Below are positions 17,060-25,832 of a DNA stretch of 50,244 nt, in pieces. The stretch's first letter is position 1; each line of letters opens with the position of its first letter. A program made the position numbers and the translations under genes. The stretch spans positions 1 to 50,244 of the forward strand of contig CALVGZ010000017.1 of assembly GCA_944327225.1 (NCBI GenBank), in the 5' to 3' direction. The notes beneath the pieces were generated by a model that made no database searches, was not told the origin of the DNA, and saw only the letters and a program-made list of their open reading frames with translations. The stretch is from Candidatus Gastranaerophilales bacterium. GTDB lineage: Bacteria; Cyanobacteriota; Vampirovibrionia; Gastranaerophilales; Gastranaerophilaceae.

Positions 17060-17647
17060 ATGAATGAAAAGAAAAAAGTTTTATTTGACCCCGGTTATGC
17101 TCCTATTGTGATTGATTCTATAGGGCAAGTTGGGTATGTGTATTATATGTTTTCAGCTATTCCGAATTTAAAGTTAAAGAGATTAAATTTTCCTATGACT
17201 TTTAAAAAAATAGAGAAATTATTGAAAATAAATGTCTCCTTTTATTTGGGTTGTCTTTTGTGGGCAAATATAATTTCTACATGTAAAGATTGTGAAATTG
17301 ATGGAAATAAGCTTTTGGGAGAAAACGCAAAAGAAGATGAATATACAAGTGAAATAAATTTTTTGATTGATTTTCTAGAAAAAGATTTTCCTCGTGATTG
17401 TAAGTATTTTATGAACAAAGAATATGTGTCTGATAAGAAATATTTAAAAGTTTTAAAAACTTATAAGGATTTTTTGGTAATAAATAAAGGTTTTGTGGAA
17501 TGTTCAAATACAAATCAAATCAAAATGCCCGAATATTGTAAGAAATTCAATAGCGAGGTGTTAGAAACCGTTAGGGAGAAGATAAATTTAGCTATTTTAA
17601 ATAAAGATATAACTTCTCTTTTTGATTGTTATGATTATATTTTATAA
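17060..17647 (+). CDS. Protein of unknown function with scattered cysteines
   Basis: 195 residues from the ATG at 17060; a TTG at 17042 would add six residues but has no ribosome site. It is not exported and has no clear membrane helix, though residues 57-75 are moderately hydrophobic. Six of its seven cysteines lie in STCKDCE, RDCKYF, VECSN, EYCKKF and FDCYDY. No family is recognised. A TAAAAT box ends 7 bases before the ATG, suiting a leaderless start. The stop codon lies inside the first arm of the hairpin element that follows. Confidence 0.6.
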   Translation: MNEKKKVLFDPGYAPIVIDSIGQVGYVYYMFSAIPNLKLKRLNFPMTFKKIEKLLKINVSFYLGCLLWANIISTCKDCEIDGNKLLGENAKEDEYTSEINFLIDFLEKDFPRDCKYFMNKEYVSDKKYLKVLKTYKDFLVINKGFVECSNTNQIKMPEYCKKFNSEVLETVREKINLAILNKDITSLFDCYDYIL

Positions 17648-17737
17648 AAGAAGTCGGGGTTTTGAATAAAACCTGTCCATTTAAAAGCGTCAAAAATGTA
17701 ACACTACGGTGACAGGAAACACCCGACTTCTTTTATA
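17643..17737. ncRNA. Large two-stem hairpin element (terminator-like, possible small RNA)
   Basis: A 16-bp perfect outer stem (17643-17658 with 17722-17737) closes a 63-base interior. Inside is a second stem CCTGTC/GACAGG (17672-17677 with 17711-17716) and a small CATTT/AAATG hairpin. It sits between convergent genes and ends with TTTTATAT in both orientations. It could therefore be an oversized bidirectional terminator or a folded small RNA. It does not match SRP RNA, 6S RNA, tmRNA or any riboswitch I know. Confidence 0.5.
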
Positions 17738-17780
17738 TTATAGGTTTTATTTAAATCAAAAACATTGCCTTAAAGTTTAA

Positions 17781-19298
17781 TTAAAAGCTTCTTAATTGAA
17801 GTGCTTGAGCTATGTGAGAAACTTCAATATTTTCTTTTTCTTCTAAGTCTGCTATTGTTCTGGAGATTTTAAGAATTCTATCAAATGCCCTTGCGGAAAG
17901 ATTAAAGCTATTTATTGCGTTTTTTAGAAATTGTCTGGTAGTATCATCAATTTTGCAATATTTTTTTATTAATTTAGAATTAAGTTCAGAATTGGTTAAA
18001 ATACCTTCATTTTTATATCTTTCCGATTGAATTTTTCTTGCTTTTATAACCCTTTTTCTTATTGTTTCAGAATTTTCAACATTATTGTTATTATCTAAAA
18101 GCTCATTTTCATCAAGTCTTTGAACTTTAATTTGTATATCAATTCTATCCAGTAACGGGCCTGAAAGTCTTTGGCGGTAGCGGTTAATTTGGTATTCTGA
18201 ACATGTGCATTGTTTTTTGCTATCGCCTAAAAATCCACATGGACAAGGGTTCATTGCTCCTAAAAGTATAAAGTTGGCAGGATATTGAATGCTGTTTTGA
18301 GCTCTTGAAATTGTAATTACATTATCTTCTAAAGGTTGTCTTAAAACTTCAAGGGTTTTTCTTGGAAATTCAACCATCTCATCTAAAAAAAGAACACCCC
18401 TATGTGCAAGGGTAATTTCGCCGGGTTTTGGATTTGAGCCTCCACCTATGATTCCCACAGCACTTGCACTATGGTGTGGTGAGCGGAAAGGTCTTGATGT
18501 AATTAGGGGTTTTGACCTATCCAGAAGTCCCGAAATTGAGTAAATTTTAGTTAGTTCAATTGCCTCTTTTTTATTAAGTGGTGGTAAAATTGACATAAAA
18601 GCTTTTGATAACATCGTTTTTCCCGCTCCGGGAGAACCTGACATTAAAACGTTATGTGCTCCTGCTGCTGCAATTTCAAGTGCTCGTTTTGCGATTTGCT
18701 GTCCTTTTACATTTGCAAAATCAAAATTAAATTCTTCTTTTTTGTTTAAAAAATCTTCAATTTTTTGTTTTAGAGTTTTTAAATCGCTTTCACCGTTTAG
18801 ATAAGAAACAACTTGTGAAAGATTTTGTGCTCCGAGTGTTTCGATATCATCAATAAAACTTGCTTCTTTTAAATTTTCGCAAGGAACTATTACTTTTTTA
18901 ATTCCCAAGTCAGCTAACCCGCATATAATTGGTAAAACCCCGTTTACCGCCCTTAAAGAACCATCCAGTGAAAGCTCTCCAATGAATACAATTTCATTTT
19001 TGTTAAAATCCTTAATTATACTTTCTTTTAATAGAATTCCGACAGCCATCGCAAGATCGTAGCTTGAGCCTTCTTTTTTAATGTCTGCGGGTGCTAGATT
19101 AATAACTATTTTTGTTTGAGGAAAGGAAAAACCTGAATTTTTTATTGCTAATCTTAGTCTTTCTTTTGCTTCCGATATTGCGGTATCTCCAAGTCCTATA
19201 ATTGAAATTTGGGGGATGGAATTTATTGTGTCTACTTCAACATTAATTTCAAAAACATCCAGACCCGAGATTCCTGCACTTTTGACTGTAATTGCCAC
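17781..19298 (-). CDS. comM: ComM/YifB-family AAA+ helicase (Mg-chelatase-like)
   Basis: 505 residues. The N-terminal ChlI-like domain (residues 1-165) precedes an AAA+ core with Walker A SGSPGAGKTM (about 220) and Walker B FLDEMVEF. A Cys cluster MNPCPCGFLGDSKKQCTC and the FSPLLDRID-like SGPLLDRIDI motif follow. ComM promotes branch migration during integration of transforming DNA. The start is GTG, overlapping the stop of the upstream gene (TAGTG). It is the last gene of an HD-GYP - TPR - comM unit. Confidence 0.92.
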   Translation of the reverse strand: MAITVKSAGISGLDVFEINVEVDTINSIPQISIIGLGDTAISEAKERLRLAIKNSGFSFPQTKIVINLAPADIKKEGSSYDLAMAVGILLKESIIKDFNKNEIVFIGELSLDGSLRAVNGVLPIICGLADLGIKKVIVPCENLKEASFIDDIETLGAQNLSQVVSYLNGESDLKTLKQKIEDFLNKKEEFNFDFANVKGQQIAKRALEIAAAGAHNVLMSGSPGAGKTMLSKAFMSILPPLNKKEAIELTKIYSISGLLDRSKPLITSRPFRSPHHSASAVGIIGGGSNPKPGEITLAHRGVLFLDEMVEFPRKTLEVLRQPLEDNVITISRAQNSIQYPANFILLGAMNPCPCGFLGDSKKQCTCSEYQINRYRQRLSGPLLDRIDIQIKVQRLDENELLDNNNNVENSETIRKRVIKARKIQSERYKNEGILTNSELNSKLIKKYCKIDDTTRQFLKNAINSFNLSARAFDRILKISRTIADLEEKENIEVSHIAQALQLRSF

Positions 19299-20971
19299 TA
19301 TATTTCCTCTTGTTCACTGTTTGGAATTAATTTTAAAAGTTTAGTGTTTGCAATTTCAAAATTTGGATTAAGATTTAAAGAGGTCTTGTAAAATTGAATA
19401 GCATCTTTGTTTTTGTTTATTGCTTGATTATATATTCCGCAAAGATAATAATAGTAGTAATTTTTTTCAAGAGTAAAGGATGCGTTATAAATCAAGCCTT
19501 TTGCAAGTTCATAGCTTTTGTTTTTTAAATATAGTTCAATAAGCTCTCCTACCGCTTTTTCATACATAGGATTAATTGTTAAAGCTTTTTTTAAGAAATC
19601 TTCTTTTAAAATATCATTTTTTTGAGCGATGCTTATTGCACTGTTGTAGTATGCTAAATATTCATTTTGAGGCATTTTGTCTATTTTTTGTTCCAGTTTT
19701 TGAAGTTCTTTAGGGTTTTTTGCATATTGTCTTTGGGCAACTGCAAGTTTTATAATAATTTCATAATTGTTTTTTTCTTTTGAAATTGCTTTTTTATACA
19801 TCTTGACGGAATTTTTGTAATCTCCGTGGATATATCTTATATCCCCAAGTCCTATAAGGGTTTCCGGATTATTTTTATTTTCTTTGTATGAATTTATAAA
19901 ATATACGTTTGCTCTTTCTATGTTTCCGAGTGCAAGTTCACTTTTGGCATATAGCGTCATTATTTTGTCATTATCTTTATCAAAATTTAAAATATTTTGG
20001 CAATCTTTTTTTGTTTTTTCAAAATTACCTTCAACAAAACTCTTTTTTGCTATGTGATATTTTTTTTCTTTTTCGTCTTTTGCTGTATTGGCTAAAACTG
20101 TTTGTTTTAAAATTTCAATTTCATCTGCAAAATCAACAGTGAGTTTTGTTTTTTCCAATTTTTCAATTAATTTTTGTGCATCATTATATTTTTTTGAACT
20201 AATGAGAGCGTTTACTTTAAAAATTTGATATGAAATATTGTCCGGTTTTAAGGAAATTGCTTTGTTGATTGAATTTATTGCCTGATTGTATTTTTTTAGT
20301 TCTAAATTTGCTCTTGCTGCGGTATATTGGGCAAAATCATTTTTTTGAAACTTTTCTTGGTTATTTGCAAGTTCATTAATTGCTTCTTGAGCTGTGTTTT
20401 CAAAATATATTCCGCTATATAGTTTTGCAAAATATATTTCGTCTTCTTTTGTTAATTGTGTTTTTGGTTTATAACTTTTTTCAAGGTTATTTATGTTTTC
20501 ATAAAATTGATTTTTGTAGACTATTTTTTCAATTGCTTTATCCCCGAGTGAAAAGAAACCAATTTCATAGAAAATTTTAGATAAGGCTAATAAAGATACA
20601 TCATTATCTATTTTTTGGATTAATTTATCGTATTCATCATAGGCAACTGAAACGTTGCCTTGATTAAATTTTTGAGTTATTGCAATAAAATCACGTCTGA
20701 TTTTTGCTTTTTTGTCTGCAATATTTTCTTGCGGTTTTGTTTCATTACTTAAAAAAGTATCTACAATATTTGCTAAGTTAAAATAATTTGAATTTGGATT
20801 TGGTTTGTATTCATTATGAATTTCTAAATTTTCAATTGGTTTTAAAAGGTCATCACTTTGAGCTTGAGCTTGAGCAAACAAACCAAGCAGGCCAAACATA
20901 AAGAACAAAGATATTATGTTCTTTTTTATTTTTTTATACGGTATAGTGGTAATATTTATCAAATGTCTCAA
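19298..20971 (-). CDS. Exported multi-TPR protein
   Basis: 557 residues. A basic N-terminus, a hydrophobic stretch and AQAQAQ (about residue 37) make a signal peptide. The start is probably TTG 20971 with GAGG upstream; starting at the first ATG (20899) would lose the basic part. At least eight TPR-like repeats span residues 90-550 (examples: NQAINSINKAISLKPDNISYQ and GDYKNSVKMYKKAISKEKNN). It is likely a periplasmic or membrane-associated scaffold. It overlaps the HD-GYP gene by 38 bases and comM by 1, so translation is coupled. Confidence 0.8.
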   Translation of the reverse strand: MRHLINITTIPYKKIKKNIISLFFMFGLLGLFAQAQAQSDDLLKPIENLEIHNEYKPNPNSNYFNLANIVDTFLSNETKPQENIADKKAKIRRDFIAITQKFNQGNVSVAYDEYDKLIQKIDNDVSLLALSKIFYEIGFFSLGDKAIEKIVYKNQFYENINNLEKSYKPKTQLTKEDEIYFAKLYSGIYFENTAQEAINELANNQEKFQKNDFAQYTAARANLELKKYNQAINSINKAISLKPDNISYQIFKVNALISSKKYNDAQKLIEKLEKTKLTVDFADEIEILKQTVLANTAKDEKEKKYHIAKKSFVEGNFEKTKKDCQNILNFDKDNDKIMTLYAKSELALGNIERANVYFINSYKENKNNPETLIGLGDIRYIHGDYKNSVKMYKKAISKEKNNYEIIIKLAVAQRQYAKNPKELQKLEQKIDKMPQNEYLAYYNSAISIAQKNDILKEDFLKKALTINPMYEKAVGELIELYLKNKSYELAKGLIYNASFTLEKNYYYYYLCGIYNQAINKNKDAIQFYKTSLNLNPNFEIANTKLLKLIPNSEQEEI

Positions 20972-22691
20972 TTAACCTCAACTCTTCTTCGGTGATAACT
21001 TTTCTATCTTTTATTAGGATACCATATAATTCACTTAAATTAAACTCCCTTAATAAAATTTCGTCATTTTCAGGACTGAAATCAGAATTGCTCAAGATTA
21101 CATTTAAAATATCGTAAACCGAAATATTCATAAAGGCATTAACTATATTTTCATCAAAATGTGTATTTTTGCCATTAAGTATTATTTCAAGTGCATCTTT
21201 AATTTCCATTTTGTTACGGTAATGTCTTTTTGACGTTATGGCATCGAAAACATCACAGACTGCAAGGATTCTTCCCCCAAGAGGAATATTTTCGCCTTTT
21301 AAGCCTCTATAGTATCCTGTTCCGTCAAATTTTTCGTGATGAGAACTTGCAATTTCGGCTACATCTTCAAAGTTTTTTGAAATATAGACTTTGCCTAAAA
21401 TATTGTGTGTGAGTCTTGCGTGTTCTTTTATGTGTTCATATTCTTCAGGAGTTAATCTGCCTTCTTTTTGGAGAACTGAATCTTTAATTCCGATTTTTCC
21501 TATATCGTGCAACAGTGAAGCATTTTTTATAATTTCTTTTTCTTCGTCTGATAATCTATATTTTTCACAAATTAATTCGGCATATAAGGTAACTCTTTTA
21601 GAGTGGCCTGAAGTGATTTTATCTCTTGCATCTATTGAGGCTGCGAGAGTATCTATGAAGCTTGAAAATAGCTTTTTTTGCTCTTCAATTAATTTTTTTT
21701 GTTTGTTAAATAAATTAGCATTTTCAAGGGCAATTCCCGCAGATGAGCCTATTGCAATAAGCAAGTCTTCGTCTTTTTGCGTAAAATCCCCCTCAATTTT
21801 ATTTAATACTTGAAAAACGCCTACTATTTGATGTGACAAATTTCTAATTGGCATACAAAGAATATTTTTTGTTTTGTATCCGGTTTGAAGGTCAATATCT
21901 TTATTAAAATATTCGCTTTCATAAGCATTTTTTATGTTTACAGTTTCGCCTGTCATTGCGACATGCCCTGCAAGTCCTTTATTGGCGGAAAATCTTAATT
22001 CTTTTGTTTCAAGACCGAGTGCGACTTTGCTCCAAAGTTCATTGTGTTCATCATCAAGCAGAAAAACCGTACATCTGTCTGCAACAAGTGCTTGTTGAAT
22101 TTGTTGGGCTATTATTGTTAACAGGCTGTCAATATTAGTTTCAACGGCTATTGTTCTTCCTACCTGAAGAAGTGCTAAAAGTGCGTCATCTTTTATTTCA
22201 TTGGGTATAAAAGAAGGCGGAGTAGAGGATATGACTTTTTGTCTGTTTTCATCTTCAATTTTTTGTTTGTATTTTAAAATTGCCTCATCTAATTTATTTC
22301 CTTCGGGTATTTTTATATATAGACTTGCTTTTATAAGATTTAGTGCCGTATTATAGTTTTTTTCGTAATATTCTATTAGGCCGGAAATAAAAACATTAAT
22401 TTTTTGTGCGAAAAGTGAATTTGATGAATTTGCAAGGTATTTTGCATCATTTAATAGGCTTAAAGTTTGGTAATATCTTGCTCCTTGGCGATAATTGTTA
22501 ATAGCAAGATAAGACATTGCAACAGAAACTATGTCGAAAGTTTTGATTGCAATTGCGTGTTTGTGGATAGAGCTTAGTTCTTGTTGTTTTAAAAATTTGT
22601 CTTTACAAATGCAATTAAAAAATGAGTTGATAAGGTTTTCTTTCATCTCATCGTAGTCGTCTTTTGGGAGATTTTGTAAAATTTTAGTCAT
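20934..22691 (-). CDS. GAF domain and HD-GYP cyclic-di-GMP phosphodiesterase-like protein
   Basis: 585 residues. A helical N-terminal region (1-150), a GAF domain (about 170-325: VADRCTVFLLD, KGLAGHVAMTGE, MPIRN) and an HD-GYP domain (about 345-520). LLHDIGKIGI (395-396) and HHEKFDGTG (451-459) keep the metal ligands. The name-giving GYP reads GYY here (459-461). HD-GYP enzymes hydrolyse c-di-GMP; with the altered motif, activity or partner choice may differ. There are no membrane segments, so it is a cytosolic sensor. It heads the TPR-comM unit and starts opposite polA across a perfect inverted repeat. Confidence 0.9.
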   Translation of the reverse strand: MTKILQNLPKDDYDEMKENLINSFFNCICKDKFLKQQELSSIHKHAIAIKTFDIVSVAMSYLAINNYRQGARYYQTLSLLNDAKYLANSSNSLFAQKINVFISGLIEYYEKNYNTALNLIKASLYIKIPEGNKLDEAILKYKQKIEDENRQKVISSTPPSFIPNEIKDDALLALLQVGRTIAVETNIDSLLTIIAQQIQQALVADRCTVFLLDDEHNELWSKVALGLETKELRFSANKGLAGHVAMTGETVNIKNAYESEYFNKDIDLQTGYKTKNILCMPIRNLSHQIVGVFQVLNKIEGDFTQKDEDLLIAIGSSAGIALENANLFNKQKKLIEEQKKLFSSFIDTLAASIDARDKITSGHSKRVTLYAELICEKYRLSDEEKEIIKNASLLHDIGKIGIKDSVLQKEGRLTPEEYEHIKEHARLTHNILGKVYISKNFEDVAEIASSHHEKFDGTGYYRGLKGENIPLGGRILAVCDVFDAITSKRHYRNKMEIKDALEIILNGKNTHFDENIVNAFMNISVYDILNVILSNSDFSPENDEILLREFNLSELYGILIKDRKVITEEELRLIETFDKYYHYTV

Positions 22692-22759
22692 ATCCTATCC
22701 TATTCTATATTGTAGAATTATTATTCTTTCATGTCAAACAGTCAAAAAGCCTGTTATTT

Positions 22760-22800
22760 ACTATAATTTCAAAATTTTTACAACAATTTGAAATTATAGT
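22760..22800. promoter_or_regulatory. Perfect 14-bp inverted repeat between divergent HD-GYP and polA genes
   Basis: Arms 22760-22773 and 22787-22800 are exact reverse complements around a 13-base centre. Each arm carries a TATAGT -10-like box pointing outward. It may be an operator or a symmetrical pair of divergent promoters; the polA ATG is 23 bases away. Confidence 0.5.
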
Positions 22801-22823
22801 AAAATTAATTTTAAGGGGAATTT

Positions 22824-25466
22824 ATGGAAGATAAAAAGACACTTATTTTAATAGATGGTCACGCATTGGCTTTTAGAATGTTTTTTGCACTCGAACGAAC
22901 AAATATGCAAACAACGACTCATATTCCGACTTGGGCGGTTTATGGTTTTTTTAAGGCAATCTTTGATCTTTTGGCGGATAAAAAACTCTCTCTCAAACCA
23001 AATTCTATTGCAGTTGCATTTGATGTTTCAAAAGCAACTTTTAGACTTGAAAAATATTCAGAATATAAGGCTAACAGATTAACCATGCCGGACGCATTAA
23101 GAACCCAGTTGGAGATTATTAAAGACGGGCTTAATGTTCTTGATATTCCGATATATACAATGGAAGGATATGAGGGTGATGATGTTATAGGTACTATTGC
23201 GTCTCAGGCAAGTAAGAAGGGTCATAGAACATATATTTTAACTGGTGATAAGGATTCATTTCAACTTGTGGACGATATGGGTTTAATTTCTGTTTTAATT
23301 CCTCAAAAAGGTGAGATTAATGAATATAATAAACAAAAAGTTTTTGAAAATTTGAGCGTATATCCTAATCAAGTTGTAGACTATAAGGCTTTATGCGGAG
23401 ATAGTTCCGACAATATTCCTGGAATCAGAGGAATTGGCCCAAAGAGTGCGGCATCTTTGCTTGAAGAATATTTAACTCTTGACGGAGTTTACGAAAATAT
23501 TGAAAAAATCAGTAAAAAGTCCTTGAAGGAGAAATTAATTGAAGGTAAGGAAAACGCATATTTATCTCAGTTTCTTGCGACTATAAAAAAAGATTTAGAT
23601 ATAAAGTTTGATTTTGATGGAGCTTGTCTTAATGTTCCTGATAAAGAAAAAGTTAAAGAATTTTTTCAAAAACTGCAGTTTTATTCATTTGTTAAAAATA
23701 TTGATAAATTACTTTCTCCTTTTAATGTAGAAACTTCTTGTAAAAATGAAAATATTGTTAAATTTGATGAAATAAATCCTTCAATTTTGCAGATGAGTCT
23801 TTTTGGTGAATCTGAAGAAACAAAAAAATTGAAAGAAGTTATAAAATTAAAAGATGATGAAGTGAAAACTTTTTTAAATTCTATAAAAACAGGAGATAAA
23901 ATAGCATTATTAACAGATTATGCCGACAATAATTTTTGTTATGTTTCAGACGGTAAAAGCACTTGCAAGGTTTCGTCCTTAGAAATAAAGGATATATTTT
24001 TAAATGAGGAAATAAAAAAATGTGTTTATGATATAAAAACTATTTTGTCTTCTGAAATAGGAGATATTAAAGGAGTTATAAGCGATGTGCAACTATCAAG
24101 TTATATGCTTGATTCATCAAGAAAACATGATTTGGTTACTCAGATAAATGAATGTTTGGAGATTGTTCCCGACGAAAAGGATTTATATTCTTTATGTTCC
24201 TATATTTTAGATTTAAATGAATTTTACAATAAGAAATTAACCGATGCAGAACTTAAATTATTGAATGAGGTTGAACTTCCTTTGGCTTTTGTTTTAAGCG
24301 ATATGGAAAAAACAGGAGTTAAGATTGATGTAAATTGCCTTCAGGAAATTGGGAAAGAAATTGATTTTAAAGTTGCTGAATATGAAAAGAAAATATATAA
24401 AGAGGCTGATTGCACCTTTAATATAAATTCTCCAAAACAGGTTGCTGAAATTTTATTTGATAAATTACAAATTAAACCTAAGAAGAAAGGTAAATCCGGA
24501 ACATACAGCACAAATGCCAAGATATTGGATGAACTTGCATTTGAATATTCAATAGCGTCAGATATTCTTCAACATCGTCAATTAATGAAACTAAAAACAA
24601 CATACATTGATGCTCTTCCCAAGCTTGTTAATAAAGACGGAAAAATTCATACACATTTTAATCAAATAGTTACAACGACCGGCAGATTGTCTTCTTCGGA
24701 TCCAAATTTGCAAAATATTCCAATCAGAACAGAATTTTCAAACAGAATTAGAGGAGCGTTTGTTCCTTCGGATGTTAAATCGTATATTATGAGTGCTGAT
24801 TATTCGCAGGTAGAATTACGTCTTTTGGCACATTATTCAGGAGATGAAGGTTTAATTAAGGCATTCATAGATGATATTGATATACATAAAATTACTGCTT
24901 CCAAGATTTTTAATGTGCCTGTTGAAAATGTCACGAAAGAAATGAGAAGAAAGGCGAAAACTGTTAATTTTGGTATTATATATGGTCAAACAAGATATGG
25001 GTTGTCAAAAACGCTTGGAATTGAGCCTTTTGAGGCACAGGAATTGATTAATAAATATTTTATGACTTATCCCAAGATTTCGGGTTATATTAATTCAACT
25101 CTTGAAAAAGCAAATGAAAAAGGTTATGTTGAAACTTTATACGGCAGAAGAAGGTATCTTGGGGCGGAATTAAATTCAAGAAACGCAAACATCAGAGAAT
25201 TTGCGGCACGTGCTGCAATAAACGCTCCATTGCAGGGAACAAGTGCTGATATTATTAAAATAGCCATGGTTGATTTATATGAAAAATTGAAAAACTATAG
25301 AGCAAAAATGATTTTGCAAATTCACGATGAATTAGTTTTAGAAGTTCCCGAAGATGAAATTGATATAATTAAACCAATAGTTATCAAAGCCATGGAAATA
25401 AATCAGCCTCTTAAAGTTCCTCTTAAGGTTGAGGTTGGGGTCGGTAAAACATGGATGGAAAAGTAA
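22824..25466 (+). CDS. polA: DNA polymerase I
   Basis: 880 residues. The 5'-3' exonuclease domain comes first (residues 1-290; LIDGHALAFR, GYEGDDVIGT, GDKDSFQL, CGDSSDNIPGIRGIG). A shrunken 3'-5' exonuclease-like domain (about 340-470) lacks the DxE of motif I (LLTDYADNNF), so proofreading is probably absent. The polymerase domain follows: TTGRLSSSDPNLQNIP (A), MSADYSQVELRLLAH, RRKAKTVNFGIIYG (B) and IHDELVLEVP (C). It removes RNA primers and fills gaps. AAGGGG precedes the ATG. It leads a repair operon with priA and the helicase-nuclease pair. Confidence 0.97.
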   Translation: MEDKKTLILIDGHALAFRMFFALERTNMQTTTHIPTWAVYGFFKAIFDLLADKKLSLKPNSIAVAFDVSKATFRLEKYSEYKANRLTMPDALRTQLEIIKDGLNVLDIPIYTMEGYEGDDVIGTIASQASKKGHRTYILTGDKDSFQLVDDMGLISVLIPQKGEINEYNKQKVFENLSVYPNQVVDYKALCGDSSDNIPGIRGIGPKSAASLLEEYLTLDGVYENIEKISKKSLKEKLIEGKENAYLSQFLATIKKDLDIKFDFDGACLNVPDKEKVKEFFQKLQFYSFVKNIDKLLSPFNVETSCKNENIVKFDEINPSILQMSLFGESEETKKLKEVIKLKDDEVKTFLNSIKTGDKIALLTDYADNNFCYVSDGKSTCKVSSLEIKDIFLNEEIKKCVYDIKTILSSEIGDIKGVISDVQLSSYMLDSSRKHDLVTQINECLEIVPDEKDLYSLCSYILDLNEFYNKKLTDAELKLLNEVELPLAFVLSDMEKTGVKIDVNCLQEIGKEIDFKVAEYEKKIYKEADCTFNINSPKQVAEILFDKLQIKPKKKGKSGTYSTNAKILDELAFEYSIASDILQHRQLMKLKTTYIDALPKLVNKDGKIHTHFNQIVTTTGRLSSSDPNLQNIPIRTEFSNRIRGAFVPSDVKSYIMSADYSQVELRLLAHYSGDEGLIKAFIDDIDIHKITASKIFNVPVENVTKEMRRKAKTVNFGIIYGQTRYGLSKTLGIEPFEAQELINKYFMTYPKISGYINSTLEKANEKGYVETLYGRRRYLGAELNSRNANIREFAARAAINAPLQGTSADIIKIAMVDLYEKLKNYRAKMILQIHDELVLEVPEDEIDIIKPIVIKAMEINQPLKVPLKVEVGVGKTWMEK

Positions 25467-25467
25467 A

Positions 25468-25830
25468 ATGAAAAAAATATTAATAGTTTTAAGTTTATTG
25501 TTTTCAATTTGTTTTGCTCAAAGTATGTTTGAGGAATGTTATAAAATATATCCAAAAGATGCTGATACTCTTTTTATGAGTGCAATAGGTGCAATTAATT
25601 CTGATTCAAGGTTTTCAATTTCTGAAATTCAATCTGCAAACGGATATATTTTGTTTTTATACGGTTCAAAGTATTATCTTTTAACGCTTACAAAAAGATA
25701 TCAAAATCAAACCGAAATAAAAATTCTTCCTCAAAACAGTGATTTTTCTCAGGGAAGTACGGTTGCAAAAACTGTATTTGCTTTGATAGATTCTAAGTTA
25801 AAGAATTCTCCAATGGGACTTGTGAAATAG
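25468..25830 (+). CDS. Small exported protein inside the polA-priA operon
   Basis: 120 residues from ATG 25468, one base after the polA stop; longer starts would lie within polA and lack the signal peptide. The N-terminus MKKILIVLSLLFSICFA-Q is a short, clean signal peptide. The mature 100 residues look like a compact mixed alpha/beta domain with no motif I know. Its place between two cytosolic replication genes is odd. It may simply be carried by translational coupling. Confidence 0.75.
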   Translation: MKKILIVLSLLFSICFAQSMFEECYKIYPKDADTLFMSAIGAINSDSRFSISEIQSANGYILFLYGSKYYLLTLTKRYQNQTEIKILPQNSDFSQGSTVAKTVFALIDSKLKNSPMGLVK

Positions 25831-25832
25831 TT

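Noticed and set aside
17643..17737. SRP (4.5S) RNA or 6S RNA
   Set aside because: The conserved GGAAGG...AGCAG apical domain of SRP RNA is absent, and there is no open central bubble as in 6S RNA.
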